Source: an uncultured Lachnospiraceae bacterium
GTDB lineage: Bacteria; Bacillota; Clostridia; Lachnospirales; Lachnospiraceae
Assembly (NCBI GenBank): GCA_900544445.1
Contig: UQVK01000003.1
Location: 1-64,000, forward strand
Direction of reading: 5' to 3'
DNA: 64,000 nucleotides
The notes under the pieces were generated by a model. That model did not search any database, had not been told where the DNA came from, and saw only the letters and a list, made by a program, of their open reading frames with translations. Shown here in pieces: positions 39,402 through 48,072 of this stretch. Numbering within the stretch: position 1 is the stretch's first letter; every line of letters starts with the position of its first letter. Made by a program: the position numbers and the translations under genes.

Positions 39402-40516
39402 TTTCCGTACGCTTTTTCGTTATACACCATATCCAGAAGCATTTCATCTGCCATCATGATATGATTAGGCTGCAGTTCTTCCAGAGTATAGGCAGATTCT
39501 CCATAAATTTCGTCAGCACGCTGATTTCCGTCTGGAAAGTGCTTTTTCAGTGTATCAGGCATTTCAGAGGTCCCTTTATACAAATTATGGAATTGGACCT
39601 GTTCCTGGTCTTTTCGTAAAATTTCAAGATATTTTGAAAAATTATAGCTGTGGGTGGCAATAAAAATCTGGATACCGCTTTTCTGTAATTCAAGGAGAAT
39701 TTCGGCCACAAGAGGAAATAATTCCGGATTCAGATTGGATTCCGGTTCATCCCAGAGAAGAATCGTTCCTTTTTCAAGAAGGCCATTGCGTATCAGTTTC
39801 CAGAGAAGGGCAAGTTTTCGGATACCTTCCGCCTCAAGGGAAAAATCAATTTTCCGGCCATCGCGTTTCAAAACATAGAAGATGTCATTTTCCTGAATAA
39901 CTTCTCCATCGATGGTATCGCTGATCCGATTCAGAATGCGCTGCATATATTCGGGAAGGGTGCGGGCTTCCGGAAGGGATGCATTGACAACAATATCCAC
40001 CTGAGTACCGTCAAATGGCATTTTGAATTTTTCATTCAGAGCAAGAAATCCTTTGGAGTGGGAAAGCATTTCTGTAGTTGGAATGAACACGGACTGAATA
40101 TTCAAACCGTACCAGTCATCATAGTTGAAGAAACCGCCATGTGACAGGCTGTATTGAAAGGTATGTTTTCCATCTGATAGTTCAAAACCACAGTAATATT
40201 TCTGCTTTGCGTCATTTTTTAAAAGATCGCTGTCAGTAATATTGTTGGAAAAGAATTTATGAAATTTATCCGTTTTTCCAGGATCCGTTTTTGAAATCGA
40301 CCATTGGGTCGCGGCATAAATCATTTTCAGGAGAGTGGTTTTTCCCGTTCCATTTTCACCAATTATTACGTTGATGCCATCAGAGAAATGAAGTTCAAAA
40401 GCATCATGGATCCGGTCTCCTGCAGACAGCTTTCCCATTTTGGGATCTCCGTTATTTTTTCTCCATTGATTCTGAAAAACCATAACATTCATGATCCGTA
40501 TGGATTTGATAGCCAT
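39398..40516 (-). CDS. AAA ATPase (AAA_21, ABC/SMC-type)
   Basis: An ATPase of 372 residues with an ABC-like head. Walker A GENGTGKTTLL is at 53-62, and a signature-like SLEAEGIRKLALL near 230. Walker B is LLWDEPESNLNPE near 253, with the extra acidic residue after the DE. The H-loop is IFIATHSYNF near 288. No coiled-coil arm of SMC length is present. A C-terminal tail (about 300-372) may bind the partner. AAGGAGA precedes the ATG. It is the first gene of a two-gene unit with the nuclease-like protein, behind its own promoter. Such OLD/AAA_21 proteins commonly act in phage defence; here that is inference only. Confidence 0.88.
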   Translation of the reverse strand: MAIKSIRIMNVMVFQNQWRKNNGDPKMGKLSAGDRIHDAFELHFSDGINVIIGENGTGKTTLLKMIYAATQWSISKTDPGKTDKFHKFFSNNITDSDLLKNDAKQKYYCGFELSDGKHTFQYSLSHGGFFNYDDWYGLNIQSVFIPTTEMLSHSKGFLALNEKFKMPFDGTQVDIVVNASLPEARTLPEYMQRILNRISDTIDGEVIQENDIFYVLKRDGRKIDFSLEAEGIRKLALLWKLIRNGLLEKGTILLWDEPESNLNPELFPLVAEILLELQKSGIQIFIATHSYNFSKYLEILRKDQEQVQFHNLYKGTSEMPDTLKKHFPDGNQRADEIYGESAYTLEELQPNHIMMADEMLLDMVYNEKAYGK

Positions 40517-40583
40517 AAAACTGTCTCCTTTTGCATAAATACGCTATGATAGTTCCATAAAGCTTTTCTGGATTTCTTATGAC

Positions 40584-40612
40584 ATTTTATCAAAAAATGA
40601 TGAGCTCTTCAA
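40584..40612 (-). promoter_or_regulatory. Promoter of the ATPase-nuclease pair
   Basis: On the minus strand TTGAAG (40607-40612), 17 bp, TAAAAT (40584-40589), 68 bases before the ATPase start. Confidence 0.6.
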
Positions 40613-40679
40613 CTTTTTATAACCTGTGTTTTCAAAGCATTGGTGTGATTCGAACAGGTAGGGCCGATGTATAAAAAGT

Positions 40680-40710
40680 ACGCCCGGTTTTTTTCAGCAA
40701 AACCGGGCGT
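40680..40710 (-). terminator. Terminator of citrate synthase
   Basis: Perfect 12-bp stem ACGCCCGGTTTT / AAAACCGGGCGT with a 7-base loop. On the minus strand it is followed by TACTTTTTATA. Confidence 0.85.
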
Positions 40711-40755
40711 TTCCCTTGCAGGAATCTGTCATTTTCCGTTCACATAATCCCTATG

Positions 40756-42123
40756 TCATCTGTCAGAAAGCGGCACATAATCCCTGTCTTCACAGATCGA
40801 CTTGTAGGCCGGACGGATGATTTTTCCGTTGTTTGCGAGCTCTTCCATGCGGTGTGCGCCCCAGCCGACCATTCTTGCGATGGCAAAGATGGGGGTGAAC
40901 AGCTCGGTGGGCAGGCCAAGCATTTTGTAAACGAAGCCGGAGTAGAAATCCACGTTGACGCTTACGCCCTTGTACATCTGGCGTTCGCCGGAGATAACCT
41001 TCGGCGCAAGCTTTTCTACCAGATTGTAAAGTTCAAATTCTTCATGCAGTCCCTTCTCTTCGGAGAGCTTCTCTACGAAGGATTTGAGGACGATGGCTCT
41101 CGGATCGGACTTGGAATAGACTGCGTGGCCGACGCCATAGATCAGACCCGCGTGATCGAAGGCATCCTTGTTCAGCAGGCGCTGCAGATAGTGAGCAACC
41201 TCGTCCTCATCCGCCCAGTCCTTTACTTCGGATTTCATGTCTTCAAACATCTGGATCACCTTGATATTTGCGCCGCCGTGACGGGGTCCTTTAAGGGATC
41301 CGATTGCTGCCGCCATGACAGAATAGGTATCCGTCAGGGAGGAGGTGACCACATGGGTGGTGAAGGAGGAATTGTTTCCGCCGCCATGCTCCATATGAAG
41401 GATCATGCAGATATCCAGAATTCTCGCTTCCAGAGGCGTGTAGGAGCTGTCCGGACGCAGAATATGCAGGATATTTTCAGCCATGGAGCCCTCGGTGAGC
41501 GGCTGATGGATGAAAAGGCTGTTGCCGTCATGGTAATGGCTGTATGCCTGATAGCCATAGATGGTGAGCATCGGACAGAGGCTGATGAGCTGCAGGCACT
41601 GACGCAGAACATTGGGCAGCGATACGTCGTCAGCCCTGTCGTCATAGGAATAGAGCGTCAGGATGCTTCTTGCCAGTGTATTCATCATATCCTTGCTGGG
41701 AGCTTTCATGATAATGTCGCGGACGAAGCTGGTGGGGAGACTCCGGTAAAAGATGAGCAGCTTTTCGAATTCCGCGAGTTCTTCCCTGGTAGGAAGCTTG
41801 TTGAACAGAAGCAGATATGTAACCTCTTCAAAGCCGAACCGGTTATCCCGGCTGAAACCGGCTACCAGATCATTCACTTCATATCCGCGGTAAAAGAGTC
41901 TGCCGTCACAGGGAACTGACTTTCCGTCCACCATTTTCGTGGCCCGTACATCAGAGATATTGGTCAATCCGGCAAGCACGCCTTTTCCGTTCAGATCTCT
42001 CAAACCTCTTTTGACGTCGTATTTGGTAAACAGCTCGGTATCAATAACACCGGCTTCCTCACTCAGCTTTGCCAAACGGATGATTTCGGGAGTGATTTCA
42101 TCATAGCTGTTATGTCCTTCCAT
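40756..42123 (-). CDS. gltA: Citrate synthase
   Basis: Condenses acetyl-CoA and oxaloacetate, here most likely to feed glutamate synthesis. It has 455 residues, of the longer type found in Clostridia. The start MEGHNSYDEI is preferred because AAAGGTGG lies nine bases upstream; a GTG four codons earlier is inside that site. Active-site signatures: HMEHGGGNNSSFTTH near residue 235, LKGPRHGGAN near 275, GVGHAVYSKSDPRA near 330, and a C-terminal ARMVGWGAHRMEE. A promoter (TTGTAA/TATTAT) and a small hairpin in the leader precede it. No aconitase or isocitrate dehydrogenase is adjacent. Confidence 0.95.
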   Translation of the reverse strand: MEGHNSYDEITPEIIRLAKLSEEAGVIDTELFTKYDVKRGLRDLNGKGVLAGLTNISDVRATKMVDGKSVPCDGRLFYRGYEVNDLVAGFSRDNRFGFEEVTYLLLFNKLPTREELAEFEKLLIFYRSLPTSFVRDIIMKAPSKDMMNTLARSILTLYSYDDRADDVSLPNVLRQCLQLISLCPMLTIYGYQAYSHYHDGNSLFIHQPLTEGSMAENILHILRPDSSYTPLEARILDICMILHMEHGGGNNSSFTTHVVTSSLTDTYSVMAAAIGSLKGPRHGGANIKVIQMFEDMKSEVKDWADEDEVAHYLQRLLNKDAFDHAGLIYGVGHAVYSKSDPRAIVLKSFVEKLSEEKGLHEEFELYNLVEKLAPKVISGERQMYKGVSVNVDFYSGFVYKMLGLPTELFTPIFAIARMVGWGAHRMEELANNGKIIRPAYKSICEDRDYVPLSDR

Positions 42124-42256
42124 TAAATCAACCACCTTTCTTTCTATTTTATTGTCATAAAAACGCCGGTTAGAACGGCGTTTATCCTTTGTCTGCTTTC
42201 CTTTTTATCCGCCGTTTCTGGTTTTGCACGTTAAAAAAGGAAAGTAGATACTTAAA

Positions 42257-42285
42257 ATAATATCATGAATAAAAGGGGGTTACAA
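42257..42285 (-). promoter_or_regulatory. Promoter of gltA
   Basis: On the minus strand TTGTAA (42280-42285), 17 bp, TATTAT (42257-42262). A hairpin AACGCCG / CGGCGTT at 42162-42182 lies in the leader. Confidence 0.65.
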
Positions 42286-42413
42286 GAAAAATTGTATTTT
42301 TTTAGAAACCTTTAACATTTTGTTCATGATTTGGGATAGCTTTTTTGTGCGCATTGTATTACAATGATATGTCGGAAACGGCAGATTGAACGAGCCGGGA
42401 AAGGAACTGAGAT

Positions 42414-43058
42414 ATGAGAAGCGAGGAGATTTTAAGTAAGGTGGATCACACCCTGTTAAAAGCGGATGCTTCCTGGGAGAGCATTGTCAGGCTCTGTGAG
42501 GAGGCGGAAGAATATCATACGGCTTCCGTCTGCATTCCGCCCTGCTATGTGAAGCGGGTACGGGAGCGGTTTGAAAAGCTTGTGATCTGCACGGTGATCG
42601 GTTTCCCGCTGGGATACAGCGTGACGGCGGCCAAGGTGGCGGAAACGGCACAGGCGGTTTTGGACGGAGCGGATGAGATTGACATGGTGGTGAATATCAC
42701 TGATGTGAAAAATCACCGGTACGAAGAGGTGGAAAATGAGATCCGTGCGGTAAGGGAAGCCTGCAGAGAACAGGTACTGAAGGTGATCGTGGAGACCTGT
42801 TATCTGACGGAAGAGGAAAAGATCGCGGTCTGCGAAGCGGTGACGAAAGCAGGGGCAGATTATATCAAGACCTCCACGGGCTTCGGTACGGCAGGAGCAG
42901 CCATCGAAGATGTGCGCCTGTTCCGGGAACATATCGGCCCGGAGGTGAAGATTAAGGCGGCCGGAGGAATCCGGACGAGGGAAGCGTTGGAGGCTTTTCT
43001 TGCGGAGGGATGCGACCGGGTCGGGGCTTCCTGTGCGGTGGAACTTTTCAGAAAATAA
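42414..43058 (+). CDS. deoC: Deoxyribose-phosphate aldolase
   Basis: Splits 2-deoxyribose 5-phosphate into glyceraldehyde 3-phosphate and acetaldehyde in nucleoside breakdown. It has 214 residues, a TIM barrel. The Schiff-base lysine is Lys152 in YIKTSTGF. The proton-relay Asp lies in GADEIDMVVNI, and a second Lys in KIKAAGGIRT. The start MRSEEILSKVDHTLL follows GGAAAGGAACTGAG. No other deo genes are near, so it is not in a deo operon here. It ends just before the hairpin-repeat leader of the aminopeptidase gene. Confidence 0.96.
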   Translation: MRSEEILSKVDHTLLKADASWESIVRLCEEAEEYHTASVCIPPCYVKRVRERFEKLVICTVIGFPLGYSVTAAKVAETAQAVLDGADEIDMVVNITDVKNHRYEEVENEIRAVREACREQVLKVIVETCYLTEEEKIAVCEAVTKAGADYIKTSTGFGTAGAAIEDVRLFREHIGPEVKIKAAGGIRTREALEAFLAEGCDRVGASCAVELFRK

Positions 43059-43064
43059 TAAAGT

Positions 43065-43275
43065 GCCGCCTGTGGCGGCGGAAGAAGAGGCGGATGAAAG
43101 CCGAATGGCTTTCATCCTGGGAATTTGCGCATGGCGCAAATTCCTTTGAAATTAAAGGCCGCCCCTGGCGGCAGGAAAAGAGGCGGAGGAAATCCTCTGG
43201 ATTTCCTCCTGGAAATTGGCCTTGGGCCAATTTCTCAGAAATACAGTGCCGCCTTACAGGCGGCGGAAAAGAGGT
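43065..43275 (+). repeat. Modular hairpin repeat A-B-C-A-B-C-A in the aminopeptidase leader
   Basis: Seven consecutive hairpins. A units are GCCGCC/GGCGGC stems at 43065-43079, 43158-43172 and 43248-43264, each followed by a G/A-rich AAGAGG-like tail. B units are GATGAAAGCC/GGCTTTCATC (43093-43116) and GAGGAAATCC/GGATTTCCTC (43186-43208). C units are GGAATTTGCGC/GCGCAAATTCC (43120-43144) and GAAATTGGCC/GGCCAATTTC (43212-43234). Loop and stem sequences differ between copies but pairing is kept. The last A unit supplies GAAAAGAGG as the ribosome binding site. Confidence 0.88.
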
Positions 43276-43279
43276 AGAA

Positions 43280-45079
43280 ATGAATCAGGTCATTCAGGAG
43301 CGCATTGCGGCGCTTAAGAAAGTGATGGAGCAGGCGGGGGTCGATTATTATATGGTGCCCACCGCAGATTTTCACAATTCCGAGTATGTGGACCGGTATT
43401 TTAAGATGAGGGAGTATCTTTCCGGTTTTACCGGATCCAACGGAACGCTGCTGGTAAGTCAGAAGGAAGCCGGTCTGTGGACGGACGGCAGGTATTTCAT
43501 CCAGGCGGAAAACGAGCTTTCCGGTACGGGAATCAAATTGTTCCGCATGCTGGACGAAGGGGTTCCCACCATTCAGGAGTATCTGCAGGAGAACATGAAA
43601 GAGGGCCAGACCCTGGGCTTTGACGGCCGTGTGGTGGATACCGCTTTGGGATGCAGGCTGGAAAAGGCGCTTCAGGAGAAGAAGATCCGCTTCGCTTTTG
43701 ATCAGGATCTGGGAGATCAGGTCTGGAGCGACAGGCCAGCTCTTCCCTGCCATCCGGTAACCGTGCTGGACGAGGCGATCTGCGGAAAAACCGCAGGAGA
43801 GAAGCTGGCGGACATGAGAAGCAAAATGGAGGAAAGCGGCGCGGACGCTTTCCTGTTAAGCAAGCTGGACGATCTGATGTGGCTTCTGAACATCCGGGGC
43901 GCGGATGTGGCCTGCAATCCGGTGGCGCTTTCCTATCTTTATCTGACGAAGACGGAATGTTACCTGTTCATTCAGGAAGGTGAGGTGACGGATACGCTGA
44001 GAGCTCATGCGGCAAAATACGGCGTCACACTGCTTCCCTACGGACAGGTGGTTTCCTTCCTGAAGGAGAGAACAGAGAAGGAGACGGCACTGTTTGACGG
44101 TGCGAACACCAGCTATACCCTTTACCGCACGCTGCAGGAAAAGGGTGAGACCATCGACAGGAAGAATCCCACCGAGCTGATGAAGGCCATCAAGAACGAG
44201 GTGGAACTTTCCCACATGGAGGAGGTCTATCTGAAGGACAGCGCCGCCGTATGTAAATTTATCTACTGGCTGAAGAAAAATGTGGGAAAGATAAAAATTA
44301 CCGAGGCGACGGCCGCAGAGTATCTGGACGGATTGAGAAGCCGGATCGACGGCTATCTGGATCTTTCCTTCCCCACCATCAGCGGCTATCAGGAAAACGC
44401 AGCCATGATGCATTACGAGGCCGATCCCGAGACCTGTAAGGAGCTGCAGCCGGAAGGAATGCTTCTGGTGGATTCCGGCGGACAGTATGTGGGAGGAACC
44501 ACGGATGTGACCAGAACGATTGTGCTCGGACCCGTTTCCGATGAAATCAGGGAGCATTTCACCGCAGTCGCCGTCGGCATGCTTTCTCTTACCCACGCCA
44601 GATTTCTCTATGGCTGCACGGGCCGGAACCTGGACATTCTGGCAAGGCAGCCCATGTGGAACCGGAATATGGATTATAAGTGCGGAACGGGCCATGGCGT
44701 CGGCTATATCCTGAACGTGCATGAAGGCCCGCAGGGCATCCGCTGGCGTTATACGGAGGGACAGTCTGAGGCGGTGATCGAGGCCGGAATGGACGTTACA
44801 AACGAGCCCGGCATTTATATCGAGGGCAGCCACGGCATCCGCACGGAGAACGTGATGGTGGCAAGAAACGGGGTCAAGAACGGAGACGGTCAGTTCATGT
44901 ATTTTGATACCCTCACCTGGGTGCCCATCGATCTGGACGGCATCGACACGAAGTATATGCAGCCACAGGAGATCGCATGGCTGAATTCCTATCATGCGAA
45001 GGTCTATGAAAAAATTGCGCCGCTCCTGACGGAGGAAGAGCGGGAGTGGCTGAAGGAGGCCACAAGACCCGTGAAATAA
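43280..45079 (+). CDS. Xaa-Pro aminopeptidase P, M24B family
   Basis: Removes N-terminal residues that precede proline, using two metal ions. It has 599 residues, the long aminopeptidase-P type with two N-terminal creatinase-like domains (1-150, 160-320) and a C-terminal pita-bread catalytic domain. All five metal ligands are visible: Asp398 (LLVDSGG), Asp409 (TTDVTRT), His472 (GTGHGVGY), Glu509 (TNEPGIY) and Glu523 (RTENVM). The start is set by GAAAAGAGG, seven bases upstream, at the end of hairpin unit A3; the longer frame runs through the repeats. No signal peptide. It lies downstream of deoC with an unusual structured leader. Confidence 0.95.
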   Translation: MNQVIQERIAALKKVMEQAGVDYYMVPTADFHNSEYVDRYFKMREYLSGFTGSNGTLLVSQKEAGLWTDGRYFIQAENELSGTGIKLFRMLDEGVPTIQEYLQENMKEGQTLGFDGRVVDTALGCRLEKALQEKKIRFAFDQDLGDQVWSDRPALPCHPVTVLDEAICGKTAGEKLADMRSKMEESGADAFLLSKLDDLMWLLNIRGADVACNPVALSYLYLTKTECYLFIQEGEVTDTLRAHAAKYGVTLLPYGQVVSFLKERTEKETALFDGANTSYTLYRTLQEKGETIDRKNPTELMKAIKNEVELSHMEEVYLKDSAAVCKFIYWLKKNVGKIKITEATAAEYLDGLRSRIDGYLDLSFPTISGYQENAAMMHYEADPETCKELQPEGMLLVDSGGQYVGGTTDVTRTIVLGPVSDEIREHFTAVAVGMLSLTHARFLYGCTGRNLDILARQPMWNRNMDYKCGTGHGVGYILNVHEGPQGIRWRYTEGQSEAVIEAGMDVTNEPGIYIEGSHGIRTENVMVARNGVKNGDGQFMYFDTLTWVPIDLDGIDTKYMQPQEIAWLNSYHAKVYEKIAPLLTEEEREWLKEATRPVK

Positions 45080-45119
45080 TGGGCCGTTCATGCATTTTAT
45101 CTGACGGAAAAACTTTCTG

Positions 45120-45148
45120 TTGTATTTTACAGAGGTTCAGGATATAAT
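45120..45148 (+). promoter_or_regulatory. Promoter of the 6S-like RNA
   Basis: TTGTAT, 17 bp, TATAAT; predicted start near 45155. Confidence 0.7.
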
Positions 45149-45154
45149 AAATGT

Positions 45155-45342
45155 AACCTGAGATGTTCGATAACTCCTGTTGTTTTGAACCTACATTTAC
45201 TTAAACGGGACTCCTATATTGCCGCGTGGATGTCAGGCCCCCATTGCGCAGGGGAAGGCAGAAGCGTCGGTTGCGGTAACCCACCTGGCTGTCAGCTAGG
45301 AGTCAGAAGATGGGAGGCGGCATTTTGGGGATACAAAAGAGA
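45155..45342 (+). ncRNA. ssrS: Probable 6S RNA
   Basis: A non-coding stretch of about 190 bases with its own promoter and terminator. It carries sequence blocks that I associate with clostridial 6S RNA: GATGTTCGATAACTCCTGTT near the 5' end, ACGGGACTCCTATATTGCCG and TGGATGTCAGGCCCCCATTG in the centre, and GGTTGCGGTAACCCACCTGG near the 3' end. 6S RNA mimics an open promoter and traps sigma-A RNA polymerase. The assignment rests on recall of these blocks; a covariance search was not possible. Confidence 0.65.
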
Positions 45343-45369
45343 AAAAGCAGCCATTTCGGCTGCTTTTTT
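45343..45369 (+). terminator. Terminator of the 6S-like RNA
   Basis: AAAAGCAGCC-ATTTC-GGCTGCTTTT, ending in TTTTTT. Confidence 0.85.
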
Positions 45370-45417
45370 CAGCTTTGTATGGTTTGTCCGCCAGCTGGTT
45401 CACAAAGAGGGGAATGG

Positions 45418-48072
45418 ATGGAAGGAAAGGAAAGAAGAGACGGATACAGGCGTACATACAGGACGTCCGCCGCATATCATAGAAGGAACAGAAGGGCCGT
45501 CTCCCGCCTTCAGAGGACCGGATATGGGAGAAAACGGAGGAGGAGAGGAAGCGGTCCGGGAAACGGAAGGGAAGGGGACAGATGGGGAAAGCTCCTGACG
45601 ATTCTCATTGGAACAGTGCTCCTCTTTCTTCTGTTGATTACTGCAGCCCGTGAAATACTTACACCCGGGCCGGAGGGAGAATATCTCGCCATACGGGAAG
45701 CGGAGAATCTGACACGCCTGCTTTCTGACCTGCGGCTTTCGGCAGGGGGTTCCGGACAGTCGGATACAGAGGCGGATATTTTTACCAAGGAACAGGCTTC
45801 TGAGGACGGATATTTGACCTTTGAAGCCTGGGAACGGATTACAGCTCTTTTTTCGGAGTGCGGATACGAGCTTCCGGACGGTTACCGGAAGAAGGACACA
45901 GTGCTCCTTTCGGACTGGTATGATTTTTTTGATGCGGTGCTCGCCGTCTATGATACACAGGGGCAGGTGAAGGATGTCACTCTGACCCCCATCGGAATCG
46001 GAGAGGCGGTGACGGACGCGGAAGGGGAGGCGCTTGCGCAGAACGGACTGATTTCCGAAAACGGCGCCTATACCTTCCTGACAGACCGGATACGGGACCT
46101 CCTGTACCGGCCCGTAACAGCAGTCTGCCGGGACGGATGTCTGTATGCGGTGAGAAGTGTGGACGGGCGGGAGGACGTTCTTTCCAATATCTGGATTATG
46201 GAGGCGGGAGAGGATTCCCTTCTTGGCTTCTGGAACGATTATGAGATCCGTTTTCCCGTTTCGGGCGATGGAACGCAGCCTGGCAGAGCGGGGCAGTCCG
46301 ATGGAGCGGGGCAGCCCGATGGAGCAGGGCAGCCCGATGGAGCAGGGCAGTCCGATACGGCCGTAGAGCAGGTGGCGGATCTGCATTTCCTGGACGGAGT
46401 TCTGCAGGAGATCCGGATGAAAACACAGAAGGTATCCGGGAAGATTCTGCGGGTGGAGAACAACGGCGTTGAGGTGGAGGGAAGCGGTTTTCTGCCATTC
46501 GCGGATAATATCAGAGTCTATCGTCTGTACGGAAAACTGAAATCCTATGAGACAAAGGATCTACGCATCGGATACGATTTCACGGATTTCGTGATCGATG
46601 ATGGCTGTGTGCAGGCAGCGCTTGTGGTGAAGGAAGAAAACATGGAGAATATCCGGGTACTGGTTAAGACCACGGGCTTTGCGGGAATATTTCATGAAAC
46701 CGTTTCACTTACGGCGGACTGTGATCTTTCCGTCATTACCGGGAAATCCGGAAATCAGGAAACAACAGTGATTCCGGCAGGGGAAACGCTTACGATCGAC
46801 AGGGAAAGCGGACTGTTTGCAGGGGATGGCTCCGCGGATGCTTTGGCGGGAAGCGCCGGGGCCGGTTCAGCAGGTGAGGTTTCTTCCATCATCCGGATTG
46901 AACCTGCGGTCCTTACCGGAAGGATCCGTCTCTTAAGCGTGGAGAGAAGCCAGGGAACGCCGTCCTATCGGGGAAGCCTTGAGCTGAGGCTTCAGGATGA
47001 GGGAATCCTGGTGGTCAACGAGCTTCTGCTGGAGGAATATCTGTATGCGGTAGTGCCCAGCGAAATGCCCGCGTCCTATCCGCTGGAGGCGCTGAAGGCG
47101 CAGGCGGTCTGTGCCAGAACCTATGCTTATGCAAGGATTCTTCACGCCGGCCTTCCGGAATACGGCGCGCATGTGGATGACAGCACCAGCTATCAGGTTT
47201 ATAATAATATTCTGGAAAATGCGCAGACCACCAAAGCGGTGCGGGAGACAAAGGGAGAGATTCTTTACTATGGAGAGGAGCTGGCCGATACCTACTATTA
47301 TTCCACCTCCTGCGGCTATGGTACGGATGCGGGCGTCTGGTCCGGCTCCGGCCCGGACACTTTTCCCTACCTGCAGGGAAAGGCGGTGAACGTGGCGGGC
47401 GTGGCGGATGCGCAGGGAGATGCCATCGATGAAACCGTGAACGAGGCGGATATCGCGGCTGCGGATTTCATGATGCAGGAGGAAAGCTTTGCGGCATTTA
47501 TCAAAAATGTGCGTCCTTCTGATTTTGAGAGCGGAGAGGCCTGGTACCGATGGACGTATCAGGTGGATGAGCTGGATGAGGCGCTTCTTTATGAACGGGT
47601 GTTGGAGCGCTGCGCGGCTGCGCCGTCCACCGTATCTGTTCTCCGAAAGGACGGTGCCTGGGAGAATCAGACTCCTCCTGATCCGGGACGGATTCTGGAG
47701 CTTTCCATCACGGAAAGGAGTACCGGCGGGGTGGCGCAGACGCTTCAGATTGTGGGTGAGAATGCAGCGATTCAGGTCAGAACGGAACACAGCATCCGTT
47801 ACGTGCTCTGTGACGCCCGGATTTCCGTGATCCGTCAGGACGGCAGCGCATGGCAGCCCTCCAGCCTGCTGCCCAGCGGCTTCTTTGTGCTGGAGACGGA
47901 AGCGGAGGATGGGTATGTGGCGGGCTTTACCCTGTATGGGGGCGGCTTCGGCCATGGCGTCGGACTGAGCCAGAACGGGGCGAAAGAAATGGCCGAAAGC
48001 GGCTGCGACTGTGAGACGATCCTGAGCTATTTTTATGAAGGAATCAGCCTGAAGAAAGGAAATGCGCTATGA
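45418..48072 (+). CDS. SpoIID/LytB-domain protein
   Basis: A membrane-anchored peptidoglycan-remodelling protein of 884 residues. The start MEGKERRDGYRR follows AAAGAGGGG. A long basic Arg/Gly-rich cytoplasmic stretch (1-58) leads into one membrane helix (about 60-80, LLTILIGTVLLFLLLITAA). Then come about 430 residues of beta-rich outer region, containing an 18-bp DNA repeat. The C-terminal SpoIID domain (about 515-880) carries LLLEEYLYAVVPSEMPASYP, AQAVCARTYAYA, YYSTSCGYGTDAGVW and GGGFGHGVGLSQNGAKEMA. SpoIID enzymes are glycan-strand lytic transglycosylases in spore engulfment; the extra N-terminal region makes this a long, LytB-like paralogue. It overlaps the YihY gene by 4 bases. Confidence 0.9.
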   Translation: MEGKERRDGYRRTYRTSAAYHRRNRRAVSRLQRTGYGRKRRRRGSGPGNGREGDRWGKLLTILIGTVLLFLLLITAAREILTPGPEGEYLAIREAENLTRLLSDLRLSAGGSGQSDTEADIFTKEQASEDGYLTFEAWERITALFSECGYELPDGYRKKDTVLLSDWYDFFDAVLAVYDTQGQVKDVTLTPIGIGEAVTDAEGEALAQNGLISENGAYTFLTDRIRDLLYRPVTAVCRDGCLYAVRSVDGREDVLSNIWIMEAGEDSLLGFWNDYEIRFPVSGDGTQPGRAGQSDGAGQPDGAGQPDGAGQSDTAVEQVADLHFLDGVLQEIRMKTQKVSGKILRVENNGVEVEGSGFLPFADNIRVYRLYGKLKSYETKDLRIGYDFTDFVIDDGCVQAALVVKEENMENIRVLVKTTGFAGIFHETVSLTADCDLSVITGKSGNQETTVIPAGETLTIDRESGLFAGDGSADALAGSAGAGSAGEVSSIIRIEPAVLTGRIRLLSVERSQGTPSYRGSLELRLQDEGILVVNELLLEEYLYAVVPSEMPASYPLEALKAQAVCARTYAYARILHAGLPEYGAHVDDSTSYQVYNNILENAQTTKAVRETKGEILYYGEELADTYYYSTSCGYGTDAGVWSGSGPDTFPYLQGKAVNVAGVADAQGDAIDETVNEADIAAADFMMQEESFAAFIKNVRPSDFESGEAWYRWTYQVDELDEALLYERVLERCAAAPSTVSVLRKDGAWENQTPPDPGRILELSITERSTGGVAQTLQIVGENAAIQVRTEHSIRYVLCDARISVIRQDGSAWQPSSLLPSGFFVLETEAEDGYVAGFTLYGGGFGHGVGLSQNGAKEMAESGCDCETILSYFYEGISLKKGNAL
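46286..46356 (+). repeat. Four tandem 18-bp repeats inside the SpoIID-domain gene
   Basis: GAGCGGGGCAGTCCGATG-type units encode GAGQPD repeats, a flexible linker between the beta-rich parts. Confidence 0.85.

Noticed and set aside
43065-43275. Riboswitch before the aminopeptidase
   Set aside because: The units recur before unrelated genes and in different numbers, so they do not form one conserved ligand pocket.
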